NCBI GenBank assembly: GCA_964030785.1
Contig: OZ034968.1
Location: 51,546,730-51,610,729, forward strand
DNA: 64,000 nt
Direction of reading: 5' to 3'
DNA from: Siderastrea siderea
Taxonomy: Eukaryota > Cnidaria > Anthozoa > Scleractinia > Rhizangiidae
Positions within the stretch are counted from its first letter, which is position 1. Each line of letters starts with the position of its first letter. The notes below the pieces were generated by a model. That model had not been told where the DNA came from and searched no databases. It saw nothing but the letters and a program-made list of their open reading frames with translations. Position numbers and translations under genes: made by a program. Of the stretch, positions 63,916-64,000 are shown piece by piece.

Positions 63916-64000
63916 TTACAAGAGGCAGGCTTCAATTACACCAACAATTCGCCTCAAAGGCATGTCATAGAAGCACGTCACGTGTAACAAAACTGTATCA
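63916..64000. other. window edge, no exon seen
   Basis: Continuation of the LINE fragment or intron; nothing further can be read before the sequence ends. Confidence 0.4.

Overview
This is AT-rich animal DNA with GT-AG introns, long gene-free stretches, microsatellites and many degraded transposable elements. The two intronless amine-type GPCRs and several repeat families (remembered, not searched) suggest an anthozoan cnidarian, probably a stony coral. That placement is inference; the metazoan assignment is firm. There are no prokaryotic operons, CRISPR arrays or rRNA genes.

Layout. 1-21,468: no gene recognised; contains a decayed non-LTR retrotransposon remnant (about 7,930-8,500), an ~850 bp inverted-repeat element (9,126-9,976) and an element bounded by poly-G/poly-C tracts (10,068-10,522). 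21,469-22,533 (+): a single-exon class A GPCR of 354 aa. 22,534-53,151: about 30 kb without a recognisable gene but with microsatellites, MITE-like foldbacks, a tRNA-derived SINE copy and a LINE 3' tail. 53,152-54,240 (+): a second single-exon GPCR of 362 aa, clearly paralogous to the first. 54,241-56,706: spacer with a pogo/Tigger-like MITE. 56,707-62,259 (-): twelve 3' exons of NUP107, a structural nucleoporin of the Y (Nup107-160) complex; the 5' part lies beyond the right edge. 62,260-64,000: apparently a NUP107 intron, filled by a near-identical inverted/tandem SINE cluster and a 3' LINE fragment.

The most interesting biology is the GPCR pair. Both keep the aminergic signature (Asp3.32, Trp3.28, CWxPFF in TM6, Trp7.40, Tyr7.43, NPxxY). 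Both lack Cys3.25 and any cysteine in a very short second extracellular loop, so the disulfide found in nearly all class A receptors cannot form. The Tyr of DRY is His in one and Gln in the other, and the TM5 serines differ between them. Both start codons sit just downstream of a splice-acceptor-like sequence, so each probably has a 5' UTR intron inherited from a common ancestor. NUP107 is unrelated to the receptors functionally; it is a housekeeping neighbour on the opposite strand.

All residue numbering and splice sites were worked out by hand from the sequence; no database search was possible.
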